NCBI RefSeq assembly: GCF_900111255.1
Contig: NZ_FOGP01000002.1
Coordinates: 310,001-374,000 of the forward strand
DNA from: Parafannyhessea umbonata
Lineage (GTDB): Bacteria; Actinomycetota; Coriobacteriia; Coriobacteriales; Atopobiaceae
Reading direction: 5' to 3'
DNA length: 64,000 bases
Shown one piece after another: positions 50,183 through 58,441 of the stretch (position 1 is the stretch's first letter; each line of letters begins with the position of its first letter). The position numbers were made by a program, and so were the translations under genes. The notes beneath the pieces were generated by a model. That model was not told the origin of the DNA, made no database searches, and saw only the letters and a program-made list of their open reading frames with translations.

Positions 50183-51412
50183 CTACGCGCCCGGCAGCAG
50201 GCGCTCGAGCACCTCGACCATCTGCTCGTGACCCCATATGACGGGCACGGGATACCAGGGAGTCGCCTCCTCGAGGGCGCGGTCGGCCAGAAGGTCGAAG
50301 TCGGACGGGTCGAGACGCTCGATGTGCGCGGGAATGCCCAGGCGCTCGTTGAGGGAGCGGATGCCCTCGATCAGGCGCGCGGCGTTCTGGTCGTCAGGCA
50401 GGTTGGGGTCGCCCACGCCCGCCGCGTGCGACAGCTGTGCCAGGCGCGCGTGCGCCGCGCTGCCGTAGGCCTCGAGCACCACGGGCATCACGCTTGCGAT
50501 GGCGCGACCGTGGGGAATGTCGTAGAGCGCGCCGATGCCATGGGCAAGGGCGTGCACGTAGCCCACGAACGCGTTTGTGAGGGCAAGCCCCCCGCCGTAC
50601 GAGGCGGTCAGCATGCACTCGCGCGCCTCGAGGTCGGACGGGTCGTCCATCACGCGGGGAAGGTTCGAGAAGACCAGGCCCACGGCCTCGAGGGCGGCCT
50701 CGGAGGCGACGGGCGGGCAGAAGCGGTTGACGTATGCCTCGACGGCGTGGGAGAGCGCGTCCATGCCGCTATAGGCCGTGACCTCGGGCGGAAGTCCCAG
50801 CGTGAGCTGGGCGTCCAGCACCGCCAGGCGGGGCACGAGCCTCGAGTCGCTTATGGGGTACTTGCAGTCGCGTCCGTCGACCACGTCGGTTATGACCGCG
50901 GCGGCCGTGACCTCGGAGCCGGTCCCGGCCGTGGTGGGGACGGCGACCAGGGGCGGAAGCATGCCGCGGACGCGCATGACGCCGCGCATCTGGGGAATCG
51001 TGAGACCGGGGTTGGCGACGCGCATGCCGATGGCCTTGGCGCAGTCGATGGCCGAGCCGCCACCGAGGGCGACGATGCCGTTGCAGCAGCCCTCCTGGTA
51101 GGATGCAAGGCCCTTCTCGACGCACGCGACCGTGGGGTCGGGCTTGACGTCGGAATAGACGGATGCCGCAATGCCGCTGACCTTGAGCGCGCGCTGCAGG
51201 GGCTCGATGGTGCCGCGGCGCACCATGCCGGAGGACGTGACGATCAGGACGCTCGTCACGCCCATGCGCGAAAGGGCCTGCGGCAGGCACAGGAGCGAGC
51301 CGGGGCCGATGATCCGCCGCTGCTCCCTGAAGCCCGCTCGCAGCGCAAGGGAGGTCCCGAGGTTGAGGGCGCGAGTGCCCATCCTTCGCGAAATGGCAGA
51401 CAGAGCGCCCAT
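50183..51412 (-). CDS. Iron-containing alcohol dehydrogenase
   Basis: A 409-residue group III alcohol dehydrogenase. NAD(P)-binding motif ALGGGSAIDCAKAIG, the PTTAGTGSEVT loop, and iron ligands in GMDALSHAVEAYV and ALAHGIGALYDIPHGRA are all present. It reduces aldehydes or oxidises alcohols during fermentation; the substrate is not determined. ATG at 51412 has a perfect AAGGAGGATCTGGC upstream; the GTG at 51430 lies before that site and is not used. A promoter and small palindrome are found at 51466-51505. Confidence 0.93.
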   Translation of the reverse strand: MGALSAISRRMGTRALNLGTSLALRAGFREQRRIIGPGSLLCLPQALSRMGVTSVLIVTSSGMVRRGTIEPLQRALKVSGIAASVYSDVKPDPTVACVEKGLASYQEGCCNGIVALGGGSAIDCAKAIGMRVANPGLTIPQMRGVMRVRGMLPPLVAVPTTAGTGSEVTAAAVITDVVDGRDCKYPISDSRLVPRLAVLDAQLTLGLPPEVTAYSGMDALSHAVEAYVNRFCPPVASEAALEAVGLVFSNLPRVMDDPSDLEARECMLTASYGGGLALTNAFVGYVHALAHGIGALYDIPHGRAIASVMPVVLEAYGSAAHARLAQLSHAAGVGDPNLPDDQNAARLIEGIRSLNERLGIPAHIERLDPSDFDLLADRALEEATPWYPVPVIWGHEQMVEVLERLLPGA

Positions 51413-51465
51413 GCCAGATCCTCCTTGCACGCGTCAGCAGAAGATGCGGACACCAAAATCCCGCG

Positions 51466-51505
51466 TGTCACGCAATGACAATAGTGTAATCAATTAGCGG
51501 GGCAA
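51466..51505 (-). promoter_or_regulatory. Promoter and candidate operator of the alcohol dehydrogenase gene
   Basis: Minus strand: TTGCCC (51505-51500), 16 bases, TATTGT (51483-51478). An inverted repeat TGTCA-5-TGACA (51466-51480) overlaps the -10 and start, suggesting repression. Confidence 0.5.
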
Positions 51506-51547
51506 TTATTCGGAGAGTGGCGCCTATCTTGCAGTCAAAAGTTCCGC

Positions 51548-52399
51548 CTACGATCTTCGGAACACAAGGTAGCGGTTGAGCGAGGAGGTCCTTCCGTCAG
51601 ACGAGAAGTTCCCCAACAGGCGGGCGGAATCCCCCACCGCGCCCGCGAGCCGCTCAACCTCCGCATCGCCGAAGCTGTGGCAGTAGCGCCAGGCGCCCGG
51701 AAGCCGCTGCCAGCCCAGGAGGTAGTCGCCCGGACCAAGGTCCTGCGCGTCCAGCCCAAGGGCGTCGAGCGCCTGGGCGGTCGTCGCGCGCGCACGCTCG
51801 GCCAGGCCGGGCTCGCTCATGAAGCGCCAGAGCGAGACGCAACAAAGACCCCCGGGGTGCGTCGCGGCCACGAGGCCCTGCAGGAGCCGCTGCCGCGCGG
51901 CCTCCCCGGGCACGTGGTGAAGGAAGCCGAAGGAGACCACCAGGTCGAAGCCGCGCCCGAGCTCGGGACCGAGCCCCGCCGTCGCAAGGCGCGTGGGAAG
52001 GTCTCCGTCCAGGAGTGCCCCCACCACGTCGACCTTGTGGGTCGCCACGGCCACGCGCCCCGAAGACACGGCGTCAGGGGCCGTCGCCATGAGGTCCTCG
52101 CAGTTGTCGACGGCGTGGTAGTCAATGCGCCGCCGTGGGAGCGCTCGTGCCAGGAAGGTCGCAAAGCGCAGGTTGCCTGCGGCAAGGTCGAGCACGCGCA
52201 GGGAGGCGCCGCCCGCATCCCACGGGGCGGCCCGGTCGCCCACCAGATGCGACAGGCAGCGGTCCCACCCCGGCCAGCGATTGTGTCGGGTAGCGGAAAA
52301 CGAGCTCGCCTGCAGGCGGTAGAACTCGCTGTTCAGCCGGCTCATGCGGCGCGCGACGTCGTCGGCCATGTCGTCCATGTCAGGTCTTCTGGTATCCAT
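51548..52399 (-). CDS. Trm9-like SAM methyltransferase, probable tRNA wobble-uridine modification
   Basis: A 283-residue class I methyltransferase. The N-terminal sequence LNSEFYRLQASSFSATR followed by NRWPGW recalls Trm9/ALKBH8-type enzymes, which methylate 5-carboxymethyluridine-34 in tRNA. SAM-binding motif I is LRVLDLAAGNLRFATFLA, and VSFGFLHHVPGE matches the catalytic-core region. It lies divergent from, and 117 bases away from, elp3, whose product makes the carboxymethyl group. The start may be ATG at 52399 or 52378; neither has a good ribosome site. The alternative is a general small-molecule methyltransferase. Confidence 0.72.
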   Translation of the reverse strand: MDTRRPDMDDMADDVARRMSRLNSEFYRLQASSFSATRHNRWPGWDRCLSHLVGDRAAPWDAGGASLRVLDLAAGNLRFATFLARALPRRRIDYHAVDNCEDLMATAPDAVSSGRVAVATHKVDVVGALLDGDLPTRLATAGLGPELGRGFDLVVSFGFLHHVPGEAARQRLLQGLVAATHPGGLCCVSLWRFMSEPGLAERARATTAQALDALGLDAQDLGPGDYLLGWQRLPGAWRYCHSFGDAEVERLAGAVGDSARLLGNFSSDGRTSSLNRYLVFRRS

Positions 52400-52502
52400 A
52401 GCAGCATTCTAAGCCCAGCCGGCAGCGGACGGCACATGGCGGAAAAGTGGCGAGGGCGCATGCGCGCGCTTCTGGGCCACGCGCGCCCCCACGTCGCGCC
52501 CC

Positions 52503-52517
52503 TATAATGGCTTCCTA
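52503..52517 (+). promoter_or_regulatory. Promoter -10 for a leaderless elp3 mRNA
   Basis: An exact TATAAT (52503-52508) ends 8 bases before the elp3 ATG, so transcription should start at or next to the A of the start codon. No ribosome site is possible in between. A -35 box is not evident. Confidence 0.6.
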
Positions 52518-54358
52518 TGGAAGAACTCTTGCTAGACATACTCGGGCGGCTGCGCGCGCTGCCGCAGGGGCAGGACGCGCTGGGGCACGAGGCGCTCGAG
52601 GCCGTGGTCCGCAGGCACAACCGCGGCATCCGTGACAACGCCAAGCACCTCTCGAAGAGACGGATACTCCCCTTCTACCTGCACGTTCGACAGAACGACC
52701 CCGACCGCTGGGCCAGCTGGAGCATCGACGAGGAGCTCGAGCGGCGCCTGCTCAAGACGTTGCGCATGAAGCCCCGACGCACGGCCTCGGGCGTCGCGAC
52801 CATCACGGTCATCACCCGCCCGCAGCCCTGCTCGAGCGACTGCGTCTACTGCCCGTGCGACCTGCGCATGCCCAAGAGCTACCTTTCGAACGAGCCGGCG
52901 TGCCAGCGCGCCGAGCGCTCGTTCTTCGACCCGTACCTGCAGGTGACAGCCCGCCTGCGCGCGCTCGACCAGATGGGCCACGCAATCGACAAGATCGAGC
53001 TCATCGTGCTGGGCGGCACCTGGAGCGACTACCCACGTGCCTACCAGATCTGGTTCGTTCGCGAGCTCTTCCGCGCGCTCAACGACTGGCCGAACGTGGA
53101 CCAGGACCGCCACGAGCGCTGGAGGCTCTACCACGACCTGGGCATATCAAGTGACCAGGAAGACCTTGCCGCCTTCGTCGCGGGCGAGCAGGCCAAGGTG
53201 GACGCCGGACAGAGCAGCTACAACGAGTCGTTCAGGCGGCTCTTCTCCCAGAGCGAGCCCCACCAGAGGGCCGGCGACGCCATGGCCGCAACGCTGGACG
53301 AGCTCTACGCCGAGCACGCGCGCAACGAGCGCGCGGCGCACCGCGTGGTGGGCCTGGTCATCGAGACGCGTCCCGACACCGTGACCCCGCAGGCGCTCGA
53401 GCTCTTCCGCCAGCTGGGCTGCACCAAGATCCAGATAGGCATCCAGTCAACACGGCAGGAGATTCTGGACGCAAACCAGAGAGCAACGACAATCGCGCAG
53501 GTCAAGCGCGCGTTCTCGCTCATCCGCCTGTACGGCTTCAAGATCCACTCGCACCTGATGGTGAACCTCGTGGGCGCCACGCCCCAGGAGGACAAGCGCG
53601 ACTTCCAGACCTTCGTGCAAGACGCCGGGTTTCTGCCCGACGAGATCAAGCTCTACCCTTGCGCCCTTGTCGCAGGCACGCGCCTGGTCGGTCTCTACCG
53701 GACAGGCGCGTGGCGACCCTACGACGAGGACGAGCTGCTGGACGTGCTGGTAAGCGACACCATGGCCACCCCGCCCTACATCCGCATCAGCCGCATGATT
53801 CGCGACATCGGGGCCGACGACATCCTGGCGGGCAACAAGAAGACCAACCTGCGCCAGATGGTCGAGGGCAAGATCGAGCGCGCGGGGCTGGCCGGCAAGG
53901 TGCAAGACATCCGCTTCAGGGAGATCAACCAACGCAACATCAGGGCCGACGACCTCACGATGGACGACTACCCGTACGAGACGGCAACCACGCGGGAGCA
54001 CTTCCTGCAGTGGGTCACGCCACAGGGGCGCATCGCGGGCTTCCTGAGGCTCTCGCTCCCCAAGTGGGAGGCCATCCAGGACGGCCAGACCGACGTCGCC
54101 GCGGACGAGCTTCCCACCGGAGCTGGCGAGGCCATGATCCGAGAAGTGCACGTCTACGGAATTGCCGCCCACCTGGGCAAGTCGGACGTCGCGGCGCAGC
54201 ACCGCGGCCTGGGACGCGCGCTCGTCAGCCGGGCCGTCGACATTGCGCGCGAGGCGGGCTACGCCCGGCTCAACGTGATCAGCTCCGTCGGCACGCGCGA
54301 GTACTACCGCCACCTGGGATTTGCAGACGCGGGACTCTACCAGAGCGTCGAGCTCTAG
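52517..54358 (+). CDS. elp3: Elp3-like tRNA uridine-34 carboxymethylase (radical SAM/GNAT)
   Basis: A 613-residue bacterial Elp3. The radical SAM part has the cysteine cluster PCSSDCVYCPCDLRMP, then KSYLSNEPACQRA and VLGGTWSDYP, all Elp3 hallmarks, and IETRPDTVTPQALELFRQLG. The C-terminal GNAT acetyl-CoA domain (residues about 490-610) shows AQHRGLGRALVSRAVDIARE and SVGTREYYRHLGF. Elp3 attaches carboxymethyl to U34 of tRNA using acetyl-CoA and SAM. No other Elongator subunits are expected in bacteria. It is divergent from the Trm9-like gene. The mRNA looks leaderless. Confidence 0.94.
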   Translation: MEELLLDILGRLRALPQGQDALGHEALEAVVRRHNRGIRDNAKHLSKRRILPFYLHVRQNDPDRWASWSIDEELERRLLKTLRMKPRRTASGVATITVITRPQPCSSDCVYCPCDLRMPKSYLSNEPACQRAERSFFDPYLQVTARLRALDQMGHAIDKIELIVLGGTWSDYPRAYQIWFVRELFRALNDWPNVDQDRHERWRLYHDLGISSDQEDLAAFVAGEQAKVDAGQSSYNESFRRLFSQSEPHQRAGDAMAATLDELYAEHARNERAAHRVVGLVIETRPDTVTPQALELFRQLGCTKIQIGIQSTRQEILDANQRATTIAQVKRAFSLIRLYGFKIHSHLMVNLVGATPQEDKRDFQTFVQDAGFLPDEIKLYPCALVAGTRLVGLYRTGAWRPYDEDELLDVLVSDTMATPPYIRISRMIRDIGADDILAGNKKTNLRQMVEGKIERAGLAGKVQDIRFREINQRNIRADDLTMDDYPYETATTREHFLQWVTPQGRIAGFLRLSLPKWEAIQDGQTDVAADELPTGAGEAMIREVHVYGIAAHLGKSDVAAQHRGLGRALVSRAVDIAREAGYARLNVISSVGTREYYRHLGFADAGLYQSVEL

Positions 54359-54451
54359 GCGCTTCTCCGCCGCGCGGGACTTACGGACGTCCTGCCGGGC
54401 TCGTCACGCCAGGGCCTGCGAGCATTCGTCAAGCACGCCCAGTGGTCGGAC

Positions 54452-55435
54452 CTACCCCACCAGGCCGAGCGAGCTCACCAGCCACAGCCAGAGCGTCAGG
54501 GTGACGGCGCAGCCAAACGTGGTCATCATGACGGCGGTCGAGGTGAGGGTGCCGTCGTGCCCCATGTTCTTCGCCATGATGTAGCAGCTCACCGTGCTGG
54601 CGGAGCCCAGCATCACCAGCAGCGCCACCAGCTGCTGGTCGCGGAAGCCCATCAGGATGGCAAGCGGCAGGAAGATGGCCACCAGAACGACCAGCTTGAT
54701 GGCCGTCGCCACGCCGGCGAGCCTCAGGTCTCCCCTGGCGTCCTCGATGCTGAACGAGGCACCCATGGCCATGAGCCCCAGCGGGGTCGCGAGCACGGCC
54801 ACGTTCTTGAGGGTGCTGGCCGCGATGCCGGGCATCGGCAGGCGCAGGACCGACCAGGCGAGGCCCGCCACGACGCCGATGATGATGGGGTTCTTGGCGA
54901 TTCCGACCAGGGACTTCCTCACCAGGTCAGCGGTCTGGTCGGCACCCGTGCCCTCGGCGCCGCCCTCGTCGGTCCCCTCGGCGGTCAGCGTCAGCACGGC
55001 GACGGCCGCGACGTTGTACAGGGGCACGCTGCCCAGGATCATGAGCGCGCCCATGCTGGTGCTCGCCGAGCCGTAGATGTTCTGGATGAACGCCAGGCCC
55101 AGGATTGCCGCAGAGCTGCGGTAGCTCACCTGGATGAACTCTCCGCGACGTGGGCGCTCCGGCACCAGAGCGCGGCCCAGGAGCACGATTGCCGCGATGC
55201 TCAGCGTGGTCGCGACCAGGCAGAACAGCACGTAGCGACCGTCCCACGCGTCGGCGAAGTCCTGGGTCGCGAGGTCCCTGAACAGGAGCGCGGGCAGCGC
55301 CACCTTGAAGACGAACGCGTTCAGGTACGCGGTGAACCTCTGGTCCATGAGGCCCAGCCTGCGGAACAGCAGGCCGCACAGCATGGTCAGGAAGATGGGC
55401 AGGGTTGCGTTGACGCTAAAGAGAAAGCTCTCCAA
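54452..55435 (-). CDS. AEC (auxin efflux carrier) family transporter
   Basis: A 327-residue membrane protein with about ten helices in the AEC arrangement (FLTMLCGLLFRRLGLMDQ, LNAFVFKVALPALLFRDLA, TPLGLMAMGASFSIED). An acidic cytoplasmic loop of about 25 residues lies in the middle. Family members export or import organic acids such as malate. The start is TTG at 55435 after GGGGGTGTCCC; the next ATG would remove the first helix. Substrate unknown; no functional neighbour. Confidence 0.88.
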   Translation of the reverse strand: MESFLFSVNATLPIFLTMLCGLLFRRLGLMDQRFTAYLNAFVFKVALPALLFRDLATQDFADAWDGRYVLFCLVATTLSIAAIVLLGRALVPERPRRGEFIQVSYRSSAAILGLAFIQNIYGSASTSMGALMILGSVPLYNVAAVAVLTLTAEGTDEGGAEGTGADQTADLVRKSLVGIAKNPIIIGVVAGLAWSVLRLPMPGIAASTLKNVAVLATPLGLMAMGASFSIEDARGDLRLAGVATAIKLVVLVAIFLPLAILMGFRDQQLVALLVMLGSASTVSCYIMAKNMGHDGTLTSTAVMMTTFGCAVTLTLWLWLVSSLGLVG

Positions 55436-55661
55436 GGGACACCCCCAGCGAGGTTGCGGTCAAGGGGACGGCGTGCGGACACGCGCCGCCATGACCCGAT
55501 TGTCTCCCCCGGCGTGCGGCCCGGCCGCCGCGCGCGCGAAACATACCCAAAAACGTAACGTCAGCACAGTTGGGGCGCGGGCCAGGTACCGGGAGCGACC
55601 GGGGGGACGACCCGGCAGGCCGCGCACTTCTCGCCCGCACGAGCGCGCAACCACCGGCGCG

Positions 55662-56288
55662 CTACCCCTCCAGGGCCGAGCGCACCGCCGCCTGCAACTC
55701 GGGCACGACCTCCGCCTCGAACCACGGGTTCTTCCGCATCCAGATCCGGTTGCGCGGCGAGGGGTGCACCAGGGGGAAGTACGCGGGGCCAAACGAGCGC
55801 CAGTCGCGCACCACGTCCGTGAGCGCCACGGAACCCTTGAGTCCCAGGTACCTGTGGACGGCGTAGCTGCCCACGAGCACGGTCAGCCGAACGTGCGGCA
55901 TCATGCCCAGAAGCACCGGATGCCACTTCTGCGCGAAGCCCCTGCGCGGCGGCAGGTCCCCGGACTTTCCCGAGCCGGGAAAGTAGAAGTCCATGGGCAC
56001 AATGGCGACCTTGCGCGCGTCGTAGAACGTTTCGCGGTCGACGCCCAGCCACGAGCGCAGGCGGTCGCCCGACTTGTCGTTCCACGGGACGCCGCTGTCC
56101 TGCGCGATGCGCCCGGGCGCCTGCCCTATCACCACCATGCGGGCCTCGGCGCTCGCCGAGTACAGCGGGTCGATTCCCCGCTCGGTGTAGGCGGCGTTCT
56201 GCGCGTCGGCCCTGATCGCCTCGAACACGGCGCCGAAGTCGCCGCCAAAGGCGTCCGCGCCCTCCTGACCAATGTCTGGCACTGCCAT
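55662..56288 (-). CDS. Uracil-DNA glycosylase family protein
   Basis: A 208-residue protein of the uracil-DNA glycosylase superfamily. The catalytic-loop region reads VVIGQAPGRIAQDSGVPWND (the GQxP motif of families 4/5 and related groups), and the leucine-loop-type motif is LVHPSPRNRIW. The middle PMDFYFPGSGKSGDLPPRR is typical of the small bacterial subgroup annotated as uracil-DNA glycosylase family. No iron-sulfur cysteines are present, which argues against true family 4. ATG at 56288 follows GGGAGGTTGCG. Probably base-excision repair, but activity in this subgroup is not certain. Confidence 0.8.
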   Translation of the reverse strand: MAVPDIGQEGADAFGGDFGAVFEAIRADAQNAAYTERGIDPLYSASAEARMVVIGQAPGRIAQDSGVPWNDKSGDRLRSWLGVDRETFYDARKVAIVPMDFYFPGSGKSGDLPPRRGFAQKWHPVLLGMMPHVRLTVLVGSYAVHRYLGLKGSVALTDVVRDWRSFGPAYFPLVHPSPRNRIWMRKNPWFEAEVVPELQAAVRSALEG

Positions 56289-56421
56289 CGCAACCTCCCG
56301 TCGAACCCTTGCAGCCAGATACAGTCTGAACCAACGGGAGGCGCAGTCCGTTGCAGCCGCAACAGAGCCTAAGATCGCAACGGCGCGAGGGGCCGGGAAG
56401 CGCCTGTCCCCTCGGCCGGCA

Positions 56422-56793
56422 CTAGTCCTTCGCGGGCGTGGGCGCACCGGGCTGGATGGCCATGAAGCCCTCCTCGCCCGTGCGGATGCGGATGGCGCGG
56501 TCGAGCTCGTAGCAGAAGATCTTGCCGTCGCCCACCTCGCCGGTCCAGGCGGCCTCGCGGATCACGTTGATGACCTTCTGGGCCCAGTTGGGCGTCGAGA
56601 CCACGATCTCGAACTTCACCTTGGGCAGCATCGTCATGGCAGACACGCTGCCGCGCACCTTGTGCGTGTAGCCCATCTGGGTCCCGCAGCCCATCACCTG
56701 TGACACGGTGATGCCGCGCACCTCGATCCCAAAGAGGGCCTCCTTGACGTCCTCGAGCTTCTCCTCGCGGACGATTGCCTCGATCTTGAACAT
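56422..56793 (-). CDS. PII nitrogen regulatory protein (GlnB/GlnK)
   Basis: A 123-residue PII protein. KLEDVKEALFGIEVRGITVS and TGEVGDGKIFCYELDRAIRI, followed by RTGEEG, are canonical. It senses ATP/ADP and 2-oxoglutarate and should plug the ammonium channel encoded 69 bases upstream. The T-loop is unusual: RGSVSAMTMLPK has serine where the uridylylated Tyr51 normally is, and serine also at position 49. The C-terminus is extended by about ten residues. ATG at 56793 follows GGGAGGCTGAC. Confidence 0.95.
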   Translation of the reverse strand: MFKIEAIVREEKLEDVKEALFGIEVRGITVSQVMGCGTQMGYTHKVRGSVSAMTMLPKVKFEIVVSTPNWAQKVINVIREAAWTGEVGDGKIFCYELDRAIRIRTGEEGFMAIQPGAPTPAKD

Positions 56794-56862
56794 GTCAGCC
56801 TCCCAACAGGCCGCGCGACCGGACACCCGTGCCAGCCGCGCGACGGTCGCATACCAGCAATC

Positions 56863-58101
56863 CTAGTCGTCCAGTCCGTTGAACGAGGGGTAGGCGCGCT
56901 CGCCGTGCTGCGAGATGTCCAGGCCCACGCGCTCGTCACGCTCGCTCACGCGCAGCGGGACGACCAGGCTCACGACCTTGGCCACGACCAACGTTCCCGC
57001 CACGGCGATTGCGATGGTGATCAGGATACTGGCGACCTGCGCCGCGAAGAGCTCCCACTGGCCAAACGCGAGGCCGTCCCAGCGCACGGCGGGATTCACC
57101 TGGGACGTGGCGAACACGCCCGTCATCACGCCACCAAAGATGCCACCGATGCCGTGGCAGCCAAAGGCGTCCAGCGCGTCGTCGTAGCCAAAGTGCTTCT
57201 TGATGCGAGACACCGCGAAGAAGCAGAGGGGACTCGCGAGGAAGCCAATCACCAGGGCCGCCCACAGGGGCACGAAGCCACAGCCCGGGGTGATGGCCAC
57301 CAGACCGATGACCAGGCCCGTGCTGGCGCCGACCAGCGTCGGCTTGCCGTCGTGAAGCACGTCCATCAGCAGCCACGAGAGCTCGGCCGTGGCAGAGCTG
57401 ACGGCCGTCGTCGCAAACGCGTGGCCCGCGAGCTCGTTGGCCGCAAGCGCGCTTCCCGCGTTGAAACCGAACCAGCCAAAGAGCAGCAACGCCGCGCCGA
57501 TGGCGACCAGCGGGATGTTGTGCACGCGATAGCTCGCCTCGTCGTAGCCCTGACGACGACCCAGAAGCAGGCACAGCACGAGGGCAGACACGCCGGAGGT
57601 GATGTGGACCACGTTGCCGCCCGCGAAGTCGACCGACCCCATCTGGGCCAGAAGACCGCCACCCCACACCATGTGCGCCACGGGGTAGTACACCACCAGG
57701 GTCCAGAGCACCACGAACAGGAACAGCGCCTTGAAGTTCATGCGACCCGCGATGGCACCGGCAATCAGGGCCGGCGTGATGACCGCGAACATCATCTGGA
57801 ACAGCGCGTAAACCATCAGCGGGATGCTGGGCGCGTAGCCGTTCGTCGCGTCCTCGACTCCAATCATGAACGGGTACTGCATGCTGCCGATGACGCCGGC
57901 CACGTCAGTCCCGAAGCTCAGCGAGAAGCCCAGCACGAACCACATCACAATGGCCACACCAATGCAGAAGAACGACGTCATGATGTTGTTGACGACGTTC
58001 TTGCGGCGACCCAGGCCGCCATAGAAGAAGGCAAGGCCTGGCGTCATGAACAGCACAAAGGCCGCGCACAGCAAAACAAAGCCAGTATCGGCAGCATTCA
58101 T
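56863..58101 (-). CDS. amt: Ammonium transporter AmtB
   Basis: A 412-residue Amt/Rh channel with about eleven helices. Signatures include TPGLAFFYGGLGRRKNVVN, VDFAGGNVVHITSGVSALV (first channel histidine) and DAFGCHGIGGIFGGVMTGVF (second histidine). The C-terminal tail ends in GLDISQHGERAYPSF, typical of PII-regulated Amt. ATG at 58101 follows AAGGGGTACTAAG. It forms an operon with the PII gene downstream. The missing N-terminal signal sequence is normal for Gram-positive Amt. Confidence 0.96.
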   Translation of the reverse strand: MNAADTGFVLLCAAFVLFMTPGLAFFYGGLGRRKNVVNNIMTSFFCIGVAIVMWFVLGFSLSFGTDVAGVIGSMQYPFMIGVEDATNGYAPSIPLMVYALFQMMFAVITPALIAGAIAGRMNFKALFLFVVLWTLVVYYPVAHMVWGGGLLAQMGSVDFAGGNVVHITSGVSALVLCLLLGRRQGYDEASYRVHNIPLVAIGAALLLFGWFGFNAGSALAANELAGHAFATTAVSSATAELSWLLMDVLHDGKPTLVGASTGLVIGLVAITPGCGFVPLWAALVIGFLASPLCFFAVSRIKKHFGYDDALDAFGCHGIGGIFGGVMTGVFATSQVNPAVRWDGLAFGQWELFAAQVASILITIAIAVAGTLVVAKVVSLVVPLRVSERDERVGLDISQHGERAYPSFNGLDD

Positions 58102-58367
58102 CTTAGTACCCCTTCGTCGTAAGCGAACGGATACATGATTCAACGCTCCGGTTGCCCGTTTGCATCGCGGTCGTTGCAGCCACGTTGCCAAGCGTTTCTA
58201 CCAAGTCAACCGAACGTTACCGTTGCCTTCCAGACGCGATGCCACGCCGTCACACCCCCACGTAAACCGATGGGGAGAAGTGCGTATGCTCCGAGCACGA
58301 TTCCTTCCCTCCCCCGGTTCACGTATTCGGTACCAGTTAGCGGAGGCCCCATGACCCCCCACGGGGA

Positions 58368-58406
58368 ACAAAAGAGCGGCGGACGCGCATCGCTCGCATC
58401 CGCCGC
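58368..58406 (-). terminator. Intrinsic terminator of the methyltransferase gene
   Basis: On the minus strand an 8-bp stem (58406-58399 with 58383-58376) is followed by TCTTTTGTT. The rest of the 58102-58441 gap holds the amt leader; TTGACT near 58220 is a possible -35 for amt but no good -10 follows. Confidence 0.75.
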
Positions 58407-58441
58407 CCGCTCAAAGAGAGCCATCAACAAATAAGCAAGGG

